DNA from: Saccopteryx bilineata
Lineage: Eukaryota > Chordata > Mammalia > Chiroptera > Emballonuridae
Assembly (NCBI RefSeq): GCF_036850765.1
Contig: NC_089491.1
Location: 132,858,266-132,922,265, forward strand
Length of the DNA: 64,000 nucleotides
Direction: 5' to 3'
Shown: positions 23,301 through 32,235 of the stretch, in pieces
Numbering within the stretch: the first letter of the stretch is position 1
Layout: each line of letters begins with the position of its first letter
The notes under the pieces: generated by a model
Database searches by the model: none
Told to the model about the DNA's origin: nothing
What the model saw: the letters and a program-made list of their open reading frames with translations, nothing else
Translations under genes and position numbers: made by a program

Positions 23301-24171
23301 AGAAAACATAGGCAGTAAGCTCTCGGACATCTCTCGGAGCAATATATTTGCTGATTTATCTCCACGGGCAAGTGAAACAAAAGACAGGATAAACAAATGG
23401 GACTATATCAAACTAAAAAGCTTTTGCACAGCTAAAGACAACAAGAACAGAATAAAAAGACAAACTACACAATGGGAGAACATATTTGACAATATGTCTG
23501 AGAAGGGGTTAATAACCAAAATTTATAAAGAACTTTTAAATCTCAACACCAGGAAGACAAACAATCCAATCCAAAAATGGGCCAAAGAGATAAATAGACA
23601 CTTCTCCAAAGAGGACATACAGATGGACAATAGGCTTATGAAAAAATGCTCAACATCACTAATCATTAGAGAAATGCAAATTAAAACCACAATGAGATAA
23701 CACCTCACACCAGCCAGAATGGCGCTCATCAACAAAACAACACAGAATAAGTGCTGGAGAGGATGTGGAGAAAAGGGAACCCTCCTGCACTGCTGTTGGG
23801 AATGCAGACTGGTGCAGCCACTGTGGAAAACAGTATGGAGATTCCTCAAAAAACTGAAAATCAAACTGCCTTTTGACCCAGCTATCCCACTTTTAGGAAT
23901 ATACCCCGAGGACACCATAGAACGGCTCCAAAAGGAGAAATGCACCCCCATGTTTGTGGCAGCATTGTTCACAATAGCGAAGATCTGGAAACAGCCCAAG
24001 TGTCCGTCAGAGGACAAGTGGATTAAAAAGCGTTGGTACATATATACTATGAAATACTACTCAGCCATAAGAAATGATGACATCGGATCATTTACAATAA
24101 CATGGATGGACCTTGATAACATTATACGGAGTGAAATAAATAAATCAGAAAAAACACTAAGAACTATATGA
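20375..24171 (+). pseudogene. L1 ORF2 endonuclease/reverse transcriptase, disabled
   Basis: ORF2 encodes an APE-type endonuclease, a reverse transcriptase and a C-terminal Cys-rich domain that perform target-primed reverse transcription. The endonuclease motifs ITLNVNGL, LQETHL, VGDFNTPL and SDHNGM are present. RT carries FADD at 22465-22476 and the C-terminus has a [18 protein letters not shown] motif. Lesions are stops at 20684-20686, 21182-21184 and 23698-23700, and a -1 frameshift at about 22343-22352. The 3' end is also altered near 24150. Over 95 percent of the protein is still readable in pieces. Confidence 0.9.
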
Positions 24172-24229
24172 ATCCATACATAGAAGGGACATAAAAATGA
24201 GACTCAGAGACATGAACAAGAATGTGATG

Positions 24230-24304
24230 GCAACAGGGGTGGGGGGTGGGGGGAGGGGGGAGGAGGCGAAGAAGGAGAGAGGGGTTGGGGGAGGGGAGGG
24301 GCAC
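24230..24304 (+). other. G-rich tract in L1 3' UTR
   Basis: A polypurine run with many GGG/GGGG blocks separated by 1-5 bases, in the place where mammalian L1s carry a G-quadruplex-prone 3' UTR tract. Equivalents lie at about 55465-55520 and 63955-64000 (plus) and, as C-rich runs, at 14455-14500 and 10725-10765. Confidence 0.7.
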
Positions 24305-24487
24305 ATAGAAAACCAGATAGAAGGTGACAGAAGACAATTTAACTTTGGGGGAGGGGTATACAGCACAATCAAATGTCAAAATAATCTAGAGATGTTTTCT
24401 CTCAACATATGTACCCTGATTTATCAATGTCACTGCATTAAATTTAATAAATTTTAAAAAATTGAACAAAAAAATGCACAACTAGAG

Positions 24488-24553
24488 TGATACAACTATG
24501 AGTTCATGCTTATCATCTCTCTCTTTTCCTCTCTCCCTCTCTCAAAAAAGAAA
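24488..24553 (+). mobile_element. Older tRNA SINE, right half (split by L1)
   Basis: Continuation of the SINE at 17885-18089 after the L1, with TGATACAACTATGAG, a CT-rich stretch and an AAAAAAG tail. Confidence 0.75.
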
Positions 24554-24944
24554 TTCTAAAAAGTATATATATAGTATACATATTAAAATCTACCTAATCA
24601 GGCCAATTACTCTGAATTGAATTTTGAAGTTGCTAGCTCCTCTTAAAGACTTTTATGCTTCTCTAAGACAGCTGTTCTCTTAAAAATTAAAGACTAAAGG
24701 GAGACTATATGACAGGTACCACAGCTCTAAGATTTATCTTAGAGCTTCATATTAAATGGTTCTATTCTAACTGGTAAATCCTATTTCTCCAAGATTGACA
24801 TCATCCATAGATTCAATAAATATTTTTTAGGTTTCTTATAAAGTAGGTCAAGTCCTATATTAGTTCCAGGAATACAAAATAAAACATGTATCCCTTACCT
24901 TCAAATAACTTATGATCTAATGTAAGAAAGACAAATACATGGTT
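24554..24944. other. Unique intronic sequence
   Basis: AT-rich intron 2 DNA; no repeat or coding segment recognised. Confidence 0.4.
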
Positions 24945-24954
24945 ACAATATAAT

Positions 24955-25099
24955 AATTTTATTTTACTATTTTTTTAAAATTTTTATTTATTGATTTTAG
25001 AGAGAAAGGACGAGAGAGAGAGAGATAGGAACATGTGCCCTGACCAGGGAGCGAACCCACACCTTTGCTTATCAGGATGATGCTCCACCTAGCCAGGGC
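24955..25099 (-). mobile_element. Short tRNA SINE, minus
   Basis: About 145 bp. T-rich tail at left, GA-rich centre, and head complement at right ending CTAGCCAGGGC. A duplication ACAATATAAT lies at 24945-24954 and 25100-25109. Confidence 0.78.
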
Positions 25100-25109
25100 A
25101 CAATATAAT

Positions 25110-25577
25110 TTAAAAGCTAAAAGAAAGTTCCATTATTTAAAGGAAGATCTAACAAACTTCAATCCACAAGCCAAATCTGGCCTGTCTCCTATTTTGCACT
25201 TGTAAGTAGTTAGGGGAAAAAAAGCAAAATAACAAAATAGTATTTTGTATAAATTTCAGTTTATAAATAAAATGTTACTGGATCACAGCATACTCATTTA
25301 ATTATGTATTGTCTATGACCACTTTGGTTCTACAGTGGCAGAGTTGAATAGTTGTGCAAAACCTAAAATACTTACAGGAAATGTCTTTACAGAAAACGTT
25401 TGTGGACATCTGACTTAAAGGATTCATTTCAAAAGATATTCAATGTAGTCTGGATAAGACATCATGGGCCCTTGCAAATATACAGCTTAACTGAACATGA
25501 CTGAAGTCAAACATTCCTCCACCATTTTAAAATACTTTCTAAGCGAGTAAAATAGGAGTTGTGTTCTAAATACATAC
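25110..25577. other. TMPRSS12 intron 2, 5' end
   Basis: No clear element. The phrase AATCCACAAGCCAAATCTGGCC near 25160 and the following 250 bp resemble an ancient hAT-type repeat common to placental mammals, but I cannot delimit termini. Confidence 0.35.
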
Positions 25578-25773
25578 CTAGTGTAGTTAGTGCAGTGGGC
25601 AGCTGTGAGGACCCATCTGTTTTCCACTAAGCTTCCCCCACATACATGAATGAGAATTCTTCCGGACTGAATCTTCAGGCTCACTATCCACGGCCATGCG
25701 CCAGCGTGAGCATCTGTGCCCCCTGTTATCCGAGACCCTTTCAACATATCCCCAAGTGGTGCTCTTCCACAAT
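25578..25773 (-). CDS. TMPRSS12: TMPRSS12 exon 2: activation site and catalytic His
   Basis: The acceptor TTTTTAG|ATTGTGG and donor ACTAG|GTATGT are both strong and bound 196 nt (phase 1 in, phase 2 out). The exon encodes residues about 70-135. It holds the light-chain cysteine in NCGRAPL and the zymogen cleavage site SR|ITGGT at about residues 84-85, where most family members read R|IVGG. WPWIVSL follows, then CGGSL, then the catalytic histidine in LTAAHC at about residue 129. An N-x-T sequon (NYT, about 132) follows directly. Exon 1 lies 690 bp away and exon 3 about 24 kb away. The sequence is intact, with no stop or frameshift. Confidence 0.92.
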
Positions 25774-26463
25774 CTAAAAATAAAAAAGATAATTGCTTAG
25801 ACTGAACATCTAGTAACATGTATTACTTCCTTATCTTAACACGTTAATGTAATCTTTTAAATTCCTATTAAAAAATGATCAAACTGGACACTTAAGGCAT
25901 GCCCATATTTTGAGGGAGAAAAAAAGTAGAGTTAAGGTAAACATGGCTTAATTGATTATTTATTTACAAATGGAAAGACACTAAATCAACACAATTCATT
26001 AATTTTAAAACTCTGTTCTCCAAAAGTATTTACGTGAGATGTTTCTCGGGCCAGGAGTTACGTTCTTCCCTGTGTGAAACGATTCAAGATCCTGGGACTG
26101 GTGGACCAAGAGCTGCAAGTTCTAATACTTGCCATTTACCTTTGTTGGGTTAATTTTTCTCAACTGGAGTATAAAAAGGTCATCTAATAGCCCCAATTCA
26201 ACCCTGAATTCCAATGAATTATTAACCTGTAGAATGAGGATTACAAGCCCCAGCGTTTTGAGGCGCATATATAGCTGCCCTACGCAAACGTATGGTATTT
26301 TTACTGTTTCGGCCACTGCTGTAGTCGTCGTTGGGTTGCTTAGGGATGCACATTTTCAGTTAAAGGCAGTTGGGATGACGGAAAAGAAGGGGCCCCAAAT
26401 CAAACACTACCGGAACGGGGGAAAGGCAAGGGAGACTGTCCGGTGAGAGGACTGAACAGATAC
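25774..26463 (-). other. TMPRSS12 intron 1
   Basis: A short intron (about 690 bp) between exon 1 and exon 2. The right 100 bp belongs to the CpG island; the rest is AT-rich with no repeat recognised. The branch/acceptor side is a T-rich run ending TTTTTAG at 25774. Confidence 0.75.
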
Positions 26464-26671
26464 TGCCCTCTGTGTCCGACCTTCCCTTTTTCCCGGCCGT
26501 GCGCCCCTTCGGCCGCAGGAGCCTCCCGCGCGGGGCCGCACGCCCCCCGGGACCCTCGGCCGGCTCCGGAGCCAGGCCGCGGCTGCCCCGTCCCGACAGC
26601 GAGTAATGTTCCCCAAACAAGAGAGAGCTGCCCACGAACAGCAGCGCGGCGCTCAGGAGCCTGGGCCCCAT
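26464..26671 (-). CDS. TMPRSS12: TMPRSS12 exon 1 (coding part), signal peptide
   Basis: This exon encodes the N-terminus of transmembrane serine protease 12, a trypsin-family protease that in other mammals is expressed mainly in testis and needed for sperm function (family knowledge). The ATG at 26671 opens a hydrophobic leader MGPRLLSAALLFVGSS, which resembles the human TMPRSS12 N-terminus as I recall it, followed by an Arg/Gly/Pro-rich low-complexity segment. The proposed donor is GGCA|GTATCT, with last exon base 26464. This gives 69 codons plus one base (phase 1), which is what the exon 2 acceptor needs. The donor is weak and is the least certain splice site; residue 70 would be Asn where human has Asp. 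The frame stays open upstream of the ATG to 27022, but that part is GC-rich repeat without recognisable protein features, so I start at 26671. Confidence 0.8.
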
Positions 26672-26727
26672 GGCGGACGCCTCGCTCGGCAAGATGGCAG
26701 CGGCCTTCCCGTCGCCTGAGGGCTCGT

Positions 26728-26864
26728 GCTGCAGCGTGGTGGGGCGGGCCGGGCTGCTGCGGAGCTGCGGCGTGGTGGGGCGGGGCCGGGATGCTGCGGG
26801 GCTGCGGCGTGGTGGGGCGGGGCCGGGATGCTGCGGGGCTGCGGCGTGGTGGGGCGGGCCAGGA
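26728..26864. repeat. 37-bp GC-box minisatellite in the TMPRSS12 promoter
   Basis: A unit beginning GCTGCGGCGTGGTGGGGCGG starts at 26764, 26801 and 26838, exactly 37 bp apart. A diverged copy starts at 26728, 36 bp earlier. Each unit holds a GGGGCGGG-type GC box, an Sp1/KLF-type site by family knowledge. The array lies 57-193 bp upstream of the TMPRSS12 ATG. The last two full units look identical, so recent expansion or polymorphism is likely. Confidence 0.85.
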
Positions 26865-27090
26865 GGCCAGCGGGGAGGAGTGTGCCGCGAAATAGTCGAG
26901 GTAGTGCCAGGGAGAAGAGGCCGCGGGAAAGGCCCGGGGAGAGTCCGGGAGGGAGGCCCGGGAGGCTGGCAGACTTGTCCCGCTGAGCCTGGCCTCCCGC
27001 AGGTGTTCTGGTTGATGTGCACTTACTGGACGGTTGTATACGGAGTGACCTGCTCTCAGCCAGGTTCTGCGGTTCGGTTTCGTTAATTAG

Positions 27091-27960
27091 ACTTTCCTGG
27101 GACCAGAGCCAAACGCAGGTACAGTACAGTAGGACTACGGGGGTGGGAGGGGAGGTGCTGGGTCCCGGGTGCTACCCGCGCAGACTCGCAAGGCCAGGAA
27201 GGCTTCCAGAAGGGCTCCTACCAGGCCAGATGTTTCAGGGTGATATGGCTGTGGACCAAAGGGGCTTTTAAACGAAGGCGTCACGCTGGGGAAGGGAGAG
27301 GTAAAGCAGAAGGCAAAGCAAGTGTGGAGGTTGGGATTCCAGACGGGACAGCCATTGGAGGAACCCGATTTCTGTGGTACAGATTGATCTCATTGTTTTT
27401 TAGTAGTTTGTCTTTAGCTTATTTCAGGGTGAGCATATAAAATTTAAGGGCCTGCAAAGTTGAGGACTGAAAGTCACAGCCCCCACTTCGATCCCTACCC
27501 TGAAAGATGCATTATTCCTTGCCCTTTTCGGAACCCCTGAGATGCCCCCTTGATATTCTAAAAATGTGGAGATAAATAGCTCCAGTTAATGGATTAATTG
27601 AAACAGTAATTATAGTATTAACCTCACACTATATGCGGTACAGGGAAATAAGAATCATGTCATGGGAGATATATTAAGACCTGTCCATCTGACCCAGAGA
27701 ACTTTATAACTTGGTTAGCAGAGAAATAAGGTCTAATTCATTTCGGGAACAAAGAAATAAGTAATCTATGACACCCAAACCTGGCACCAATTCAGACACA
27801 AGGGATTGGTGTGGCAGTCTGAGGAGGCTCCCTGCAGGAGGGGGGTGTTAGTTGGGCCTAGATTGTGGGGGAAGGTCAAGAAGAGAAAGATGTAGCGAAG
27901 ACAGGCTAGTCTAATGCACAGTATAAGCAAAGGTTTGAAATTGTGAAAATTAATAAAGGA
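27091..27960. other. Upstream flank without recognised gene
   Basis: G+C falls away from the CpG island. The first 300 bp is still moderately G-rich (GGGTGGGAGGGGAGG near 27140), and the remainder is unremarkable. No exon with splice sites and protein homology was found on either strand. Confidence 0.4.
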
Positions 27961-27964
27961 GACC

Positions 27965-28347
27965 TCAACCAAAACTGGAGTCTGGTGGCCTTTAGGGGGA
28001 ACTCACACTCTACCACTCACCATTGGTTGCCCAGACAGGAAGAGATACACCTTGTATGGCCAACAGGAAGATGTTTTCAACTCGACTATCTCGGCAGGAG
28101 GAAGATTTTCTCCTTATTCAGCAGTGGTCCAACCAATGAGAGATTGTCACAACCCAGCCAATGAAAAGTCACTAGACTTTGGACTCCCAGTTTTCTCCAA
28201 TGGACTGTATTTATAACAGCTTCTTCCACCTTCCCCTTTCTTCTCCTTTGTTCTCCAGAAATCACTATGGTTTTGTCATAGCTCACATATCTTGAATTGC
28301 AATTCTCTGCTATTTCTCAATAAATCCACTTTTGCTGTAAAATAACA
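27965..28347 (+). mobile_element. Solo ERV-type long terminal repeat (approximate bounds)
   Basis: Two CCAAT boxes (AACCAATGAG at about 28130 and GCCAATGAAA at about 28160) are followed by a TATA-like GTATTTATAAC at about 28208. A CT-rich R-like stretch (CCTTTGTTCTCCAG) and a CAATAAA polyadenylation signal at about 28319 come next. This order is characteristic of class I ERV LTRs. No gag, pol or env sequence flanks it and the left edge is uncertain. It lies about 1.3 kb upstream of the TMPRSS12 ATG, pointing away from the gene. Confidence 0.55.
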
Positions 28348-28838
28348 CTTATTTTTAAGATCAATAATGTGTATCCCTGCATGTGTCTCCAAAGAAATAG
28401 CATCAGTAGGATATATAGAGACATATGTGAGGACATTTATTGGCTCATTCAATTGTGGAACCTGGAAAGTCCCACGACATGCCATCTGCAAGATGAAGAA
28501 CTAGGAAAACCAGTGGTATAATTAAGTCCCAGTGCAAAGACCTGAGAACCAGGAGGTCTGATGTCAAAGGATAGGAGGGGTGGATGTCTCAAGAAGAAAG
28601 GAAGAATTTGCCTCTTCACCATTTTTTTTTTATTTGAACCCTGATTGATTGGATTGGATGATACCTGCCCAACATTGTTGAGGATATACCTTTTTTACTC
28701 ACTCTACTAATTCAAATGCTAATCTCTTCCAGAAATGAACTCACAGACACACCCAGAAATATTATTTTACCAGTTATCTGGACATCCCTTAGCCAGGTCA
28801 AGTTGACACATAAAATTGTCAAAGTAATAATAATGCAA
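28348..28838. repeat. Ancient interspersed repeat, class unresolved
   Basis: Phrases such as GAACCAGGAGGTCTGATGTC, CTAATTCAAATGCTAATCTC and AGTTGACACATAAAATTGTC match an old repeat that I recall from many placental genomes. I cannot name its class safely. Confidence 0.4.
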
Positions 28839-29013
28839 TGAGTGCCTGTATAATTTTATTATTATATTTTTATTTCAGTTGAGATACAATATATTAATTT
28901 CCAGTGTACAACATAATGATTAGACATTTATATACCTTATGAAGTCATCACCCACTATGTCTAGTATCCATCTGACAACATATACAGTTATTATATTATT
29001 ATATTCCTTATGC

Positions 29014-30235
29014 CAGTGATGGGCAATCTTTTGAGCTTGGTGTGTCAAAATTCGCCAAAAAACCGAGCATAACTCAGGTGGTCTGTCACTTTGAGAAAAA
29101 AACCATAATTTTGTAATATTTATAGTTTAAATAACAAAAATGTATAATTGTAATATATATTTAATAAGCCAAAAACTAATTATTTAACTTACCTGCTTAG
29201 TGACTTCTTTGTTTATCTGTCAATCAGTTTCTTTTGTTGGTCTTGATATTATTTAACTTTTGTGGGTGCCATGAACTAAGATAAGTGAGGGGGAGGGGGA
29301 ATTCTTTAACCTGCCTATTAGTGACTTTTTTGTTGCTGAATTTCATTGGCTAAATCTTCACTTGAAGGTTGGTATTTTGTACACTTCAAACCCAAGCAAG
29401 CACTACTACTAACTTCATCTGTCAATCTGTTTCTTTTGTTGGTTTTGATATTATTTAACGCTGAGAATAAGGTCTCACAAAAGTACATAGAGGGAAAAAT
29501 TGTGAGTAAAGCTATTGCTATATTTTTCAGGGTGCTAAAAGTGTCTGGTAAACGGTTCCAGGCACTCCAAATTTCCTGTTCGTAGTGGCATTCCTCTTGA
29601 TTCTCCAAGCAGCACCTTTCCAGATTCTCAAGCTTTGACCTCAAGTCGACAAACACCTGAGCCCAGATGCTGTCTTGAAATTCTGCAAGTTGCATCTTAT
29701 GTAAATTAAGGTGGTTGCCGCTATTTCTAATGGCGGTAAACGGCACCTATAGCACAGGCCCTCGCCTCTCCTAGCCTCCCCCTCGCTTATCTCAGTAACG
29801 ATGGTCAATTAGAAATCCACGACACCCCAGAACAGTAGATTGGATGATGGTTGCTGTGGTTATGTGGTTGCTGGTAATGGCGATCACAGGGCCCCCAGAG
29901 ATTGGCCCCCTGCGGCATTCCACTGCTCCCTGCTCTGCTGGCCGGGAAGTGAGGTCAAAGATCCCCTAACAGCCTAACTGGAAGTCCCAGAACTAGAAGC
30001 TTTGTGCCAGAGTTCTGTTGTTTTGGCCTACAGACCTCCGGCACAGAGTGTCTACACTACAGCAAATGTTTTATCCTCGGCTACTGCACCTGGCCATGCA
30101 GGAACCGAGGATGAAACGTCCTTCTCGGCATGTGGCCCCATACTTCTCTGGTATGCAGCCGCATGCAGCCACGTGTCATCAAAAATGGCTATGTGTGTCA
30201 GTGCTGACACGCGTGTCATAGGTTCGCCGTCACGG
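29014..30235 (-). mobile_element. hAT transposon with transposase remnant, 1222 bp
   Basis: The termini CAGTGATGGGCAA and TTCGCCGTCACGG form imperfect 13-bp inverted repeats. They are flanked by 8-bp duplications CCTTATGC (29006-29013) and CCCTATGC (30236-30243), with one mismatch. It is inserted in the ancient L1 3' UTR. The interior keeps only the C-terminal part of a transposase on the minus strand, so it is an internally deleted copy of an autonomous hAT. Confidence 0.88.
29318..29746 (-). pseudogene. hAT transposase C-terminal (dimerisation) remnant
   Basis: A 142-codon open segment containing the hAT dimerisation signature: hydrophobic stretch with FPSMYFCETLFSALN, then NIKTNKRNRLTDE, then SSACLGLKCT and YQPSSEDLANEIQ. 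The N-terminal BED-type zinc finger and the catalytic DDE core are missing. The closest relatives by motif are hAT transposases of the group that gave rise to domesticated mammalian genes. Position between hAT termini and loss of the catalytic region argue for a transposon remnant rather than a host gene. Confidence 0.8.
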
Positions 30236-30819
30236 CCCTATGCTGTATTTTACATTCCCATGACTATTTTTATAACTGGCAATTTGTACTTCTTAGCCCC
30301 TTTCACAGTTTTTTACCAATTCCCACAGACCTACTTCCAACTGGAAATCAATTGTTCTCTGTATCTATGAGTTTGTTTCTGGGTTGTTTTTTTGTTCATT
30401 TATTTTGTTTTTTAGATTCTACAAATAAGTTAGTCTTCTTTATCTACTCATATATGGATGGACATCGGTTGCTTCTATATCTTGGCTTATTGTAAATAAT
30501 GCTGCAAAGAGGTACATATATTTTTTGAATTAAGATTTCTTCAAACTCAGAACTGGAATTTCTGGGTCATATGCTAGTTATATTTTAAATTTTTTGAGGA
30601 ATCTTCATACTATTTTCCACAGTAGCTGCACCAGTCTGCATTCCCACCAGCAGTGCAGGAGGGTTCTCTTTTCTCCACCTCCTCACAAGCACGTATTGCT
30701 TTATTGATGATAGCCAGGTGTGACATGATATCTCACATGTGACATGATATCTCATTATGGTTTTAATTTGTATTTCCCTAATGATTAGTGATGTTGACCA
30801 TTGGTCCTCTGTCCATTAA

Positions 30820-31008
30820 AAAAAATTTTTTTTTCTATTGATTTGAGAGAGAGGAAGGGAGAAGCATCAATTTGGTGTTCCACTTAGTTGTTTAATTTAG
30901 TTGTGTACTTATTGGTTGCTTCTCATATGTGCCCTGATTGAAGATTGAACCCACAACTCTGGCATGCTGGGACGATGCTCTATTCACTGAGCCCACCTGG
31001 CCAAGGCC
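30820..31008 (-). mobile_element. Short tRNA SINE, minus
   Basis: T-run at left, GAGAGAGAGGAAGGGAG centre, head complement at right (CCACCTGGCCAAGGCC). Old and diverged; target duplication not clear. Confidence 0.7.
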
Positions 31009-31020
31009 TCTCCCCCCCAC

Positions 31021-31197
31021 TTTTTTTAAGATTTTATTTATTTATTTTACAGATGGGGGAGGGAATGAGAAGTAGTTGCTTCACTCTAGCTGAACATTGG
31101 TTGCTGTATGTGCCTTGACCAGGCAAGCCCAGGGTGTCGAACCGGTGACCTCAGCATTCCAGGTCAGTTCTCTATCCACTGCACCACTGCAGGCCAA
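31021..31197 (-). mobile_element. Short tRNA SINE, minus
   Basis: TTTAAGATTTTATTTATTTA tail at left, GTGCCTTGACCAGGCAAGCC centre, head complement CACTGCACCACTGCAGGCC at right. It lies 12 bp from the previous SINE and is a different subfamily. Confidence 0.7.
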
Positions 31198-31373
31198 GCT
31201 AATCCCCTCTTTTGAAAAACAAATTAGTTTTTTTTTTTAGTTGTATGAGTTCCTTATATATTTTGGATATTAACCCCTTATTGAATGACTCATTGGCAAA
31301 TATCTTCTTCCATTCAGTAGGTTGTCTTTTCATTTTGTTGACAGTCCTTCCCTGTGCAAAAACTTTTTAGTTT

Positions 31374-31700
31374 CGCCTGACTGGTAGTGATGCAGTGAAC
31401 TGAGCATTGGCCCTGAATGCTGAAGGCTCCAGTTTGAAACTCTGAGGTCATCAGCTAGAGTTCAGGCTTCCCAGCTTGAGTGCAGGGTCGCTGGCTTGAG
31501 TGGGAGATCATCAACATGATCCCAATGTCGCTAGCTTGAGCCCAAAGGTTGTTGGCTTGAGCAAGGGGTTACTGGCTCGGCTCAAGCCCCCTACTCAAGG
31601 CACATAAAAGAAGCAATCAATAAACAATCTAAAGTGAAGCAACTAGGAGTTGATGCTTATCTCTCTCCTCCCCCCACTTCCTGTCTTTCTCTAAGAACAA
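31374..31700 (+). mobile_element. tRNA SINE, second family, plus
   Basis: Head GCCTGACTGGTAGTGATGCAG and GCTTGAGC/GCTGGCTTGAG body phrases. AACTTTTTAGTTT-type sequence flanks both sides (about 31361-31373 and 31705-31717). Confidence 0.78.
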
Positions 31701-31873
31701 AAAAACTTTTTTAGTTTGATGTAGTCCCATTTAAACGTTTACTTTTTTCTTTTATTTCCCTTGCCTGAGCAGACATATCCAAAAAGATACTGCTAAGAGT
31801 GAGGTCACAGAATTTTCTGCCTGGTTTTCTTCTAGTAGTTTTATGGGTTCAGGTCTTACATTTAAGTCTTTAA

Positions 31874-32135
31874 CCCTTTGAGTAGTATAAACATTCGTGT
31901 ACATCCTCGTGCCTCCTGACCATCCAGAGTATGGTTGTAACAAAAAGTTTTTATTTTAAAAATGTGTAAGGCAACATTAAAAAAAGGGAAATGTATGTTC
32001 TTCTTGTTTTCATAAATTGGTTATCAAACAAACATGTTTTAAGTTAATAAAACTGTAACTGGAACTAATTTCATTTTTGAAAAAAACTAACTCCCTGGGG
32101 TCAGCAAGCATGAAAAAAACTCACTACTCAAAGGG
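31874..32135. mobile_element. Non-autonomous piggyBac element, 262 bp
   Basis: TTAA at 31870-31873 and 32136-32139 flanks 13-bp inverted repeats CCCTTTGAGTAGT and ACTACTCAAAGGG. A TTAA duplication with CCC-GGG ends is diagnostic of piggyBac. The flanking L1 reads continuously once the element and one TTAA are removed, so the target site is defined exactly. No transposase frame is present. Confidence 0.92.
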
Positions 32136-32194
32136 TTAATCCATTTATTTTTGTATGTGGTGTAGGAAAGTGGTCTAGTTTTCTTTCTTCTTCC

Positions 32195-32235
32195 TCCTCT
32201 TCTTCTTCTCCTTCTCCTTCTTCTTCATTTTTTGC
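32195..32235 (+). repeat. CTT/TTC-rich microsatellite
   Basis: TTCTTCCTCCTCTTCTTCTT-type run, a polypyrimidine tract within the ancient L1. Confidence 0.8.

Larger units (their letters stand above)
18090..24472 (+). mobile_element. Full-length L1, plus, lineage A, with extra leader
   Basis: The whole insertion is bounded by a perfect 15-bp duplication AATGCACAACTAGAG (18075-18089 and 24473-24487). It comprises an unusual leader (18090 to about 18505), an L1 5' UTR starting near ATGGCAGTGGAATAGGCGGA (about 18508-19411), ORF1 at 19412-20317, ORF2 from 20375 to about 24170, a 3' UTR with a G-rich tract, and an A-rich tail. Lesions in both ORFs make it inactive. It lies in antisense to TMPRSS12 within intron 2. 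Confidence 0.93.
26440..27090 (-). promoter_or_regulatory. CpG island / TMPRSS12 promoter region
   Basis: This interval is sharply richer in G+C and CpG than the AT-rich DNA around it. It covers exon 1 and about 400 bp upstream of the TMPRSS12 ATG. GC boxes (GGGGCGGGGC on the plus strand) recur within the minisatellite at 26728-26864. I see no convincing TATA box next to the ATG, consistent with a TATA-less CpG-island promoter. The transcription start cannot be placed from sequence alone. Confidence 0.7.

Noticed and set aside
24197..24457. Gly/Glu-rich 86-codon frame
   Set aside because: It is a translation of the L1 3' UTR polypurine tract.
26443..27086. Overlapping plus-strand frames of 86-150 codons in the CpG island as new proteins
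   Set aside because: They are Ala/Gly/Arg-rich translations of the GC-box minisatellite and its surroundings, antisense to TMPRSS12 exon 1. They have no splice, start or homology support.
29318..29746. Domesticated hAT (ZBED/SCAND3-type) host gene
   Set aside because: The frame is short, lacks the catalytic core and BED finger, and lies inside hAT termini with an 8-bp duplication.
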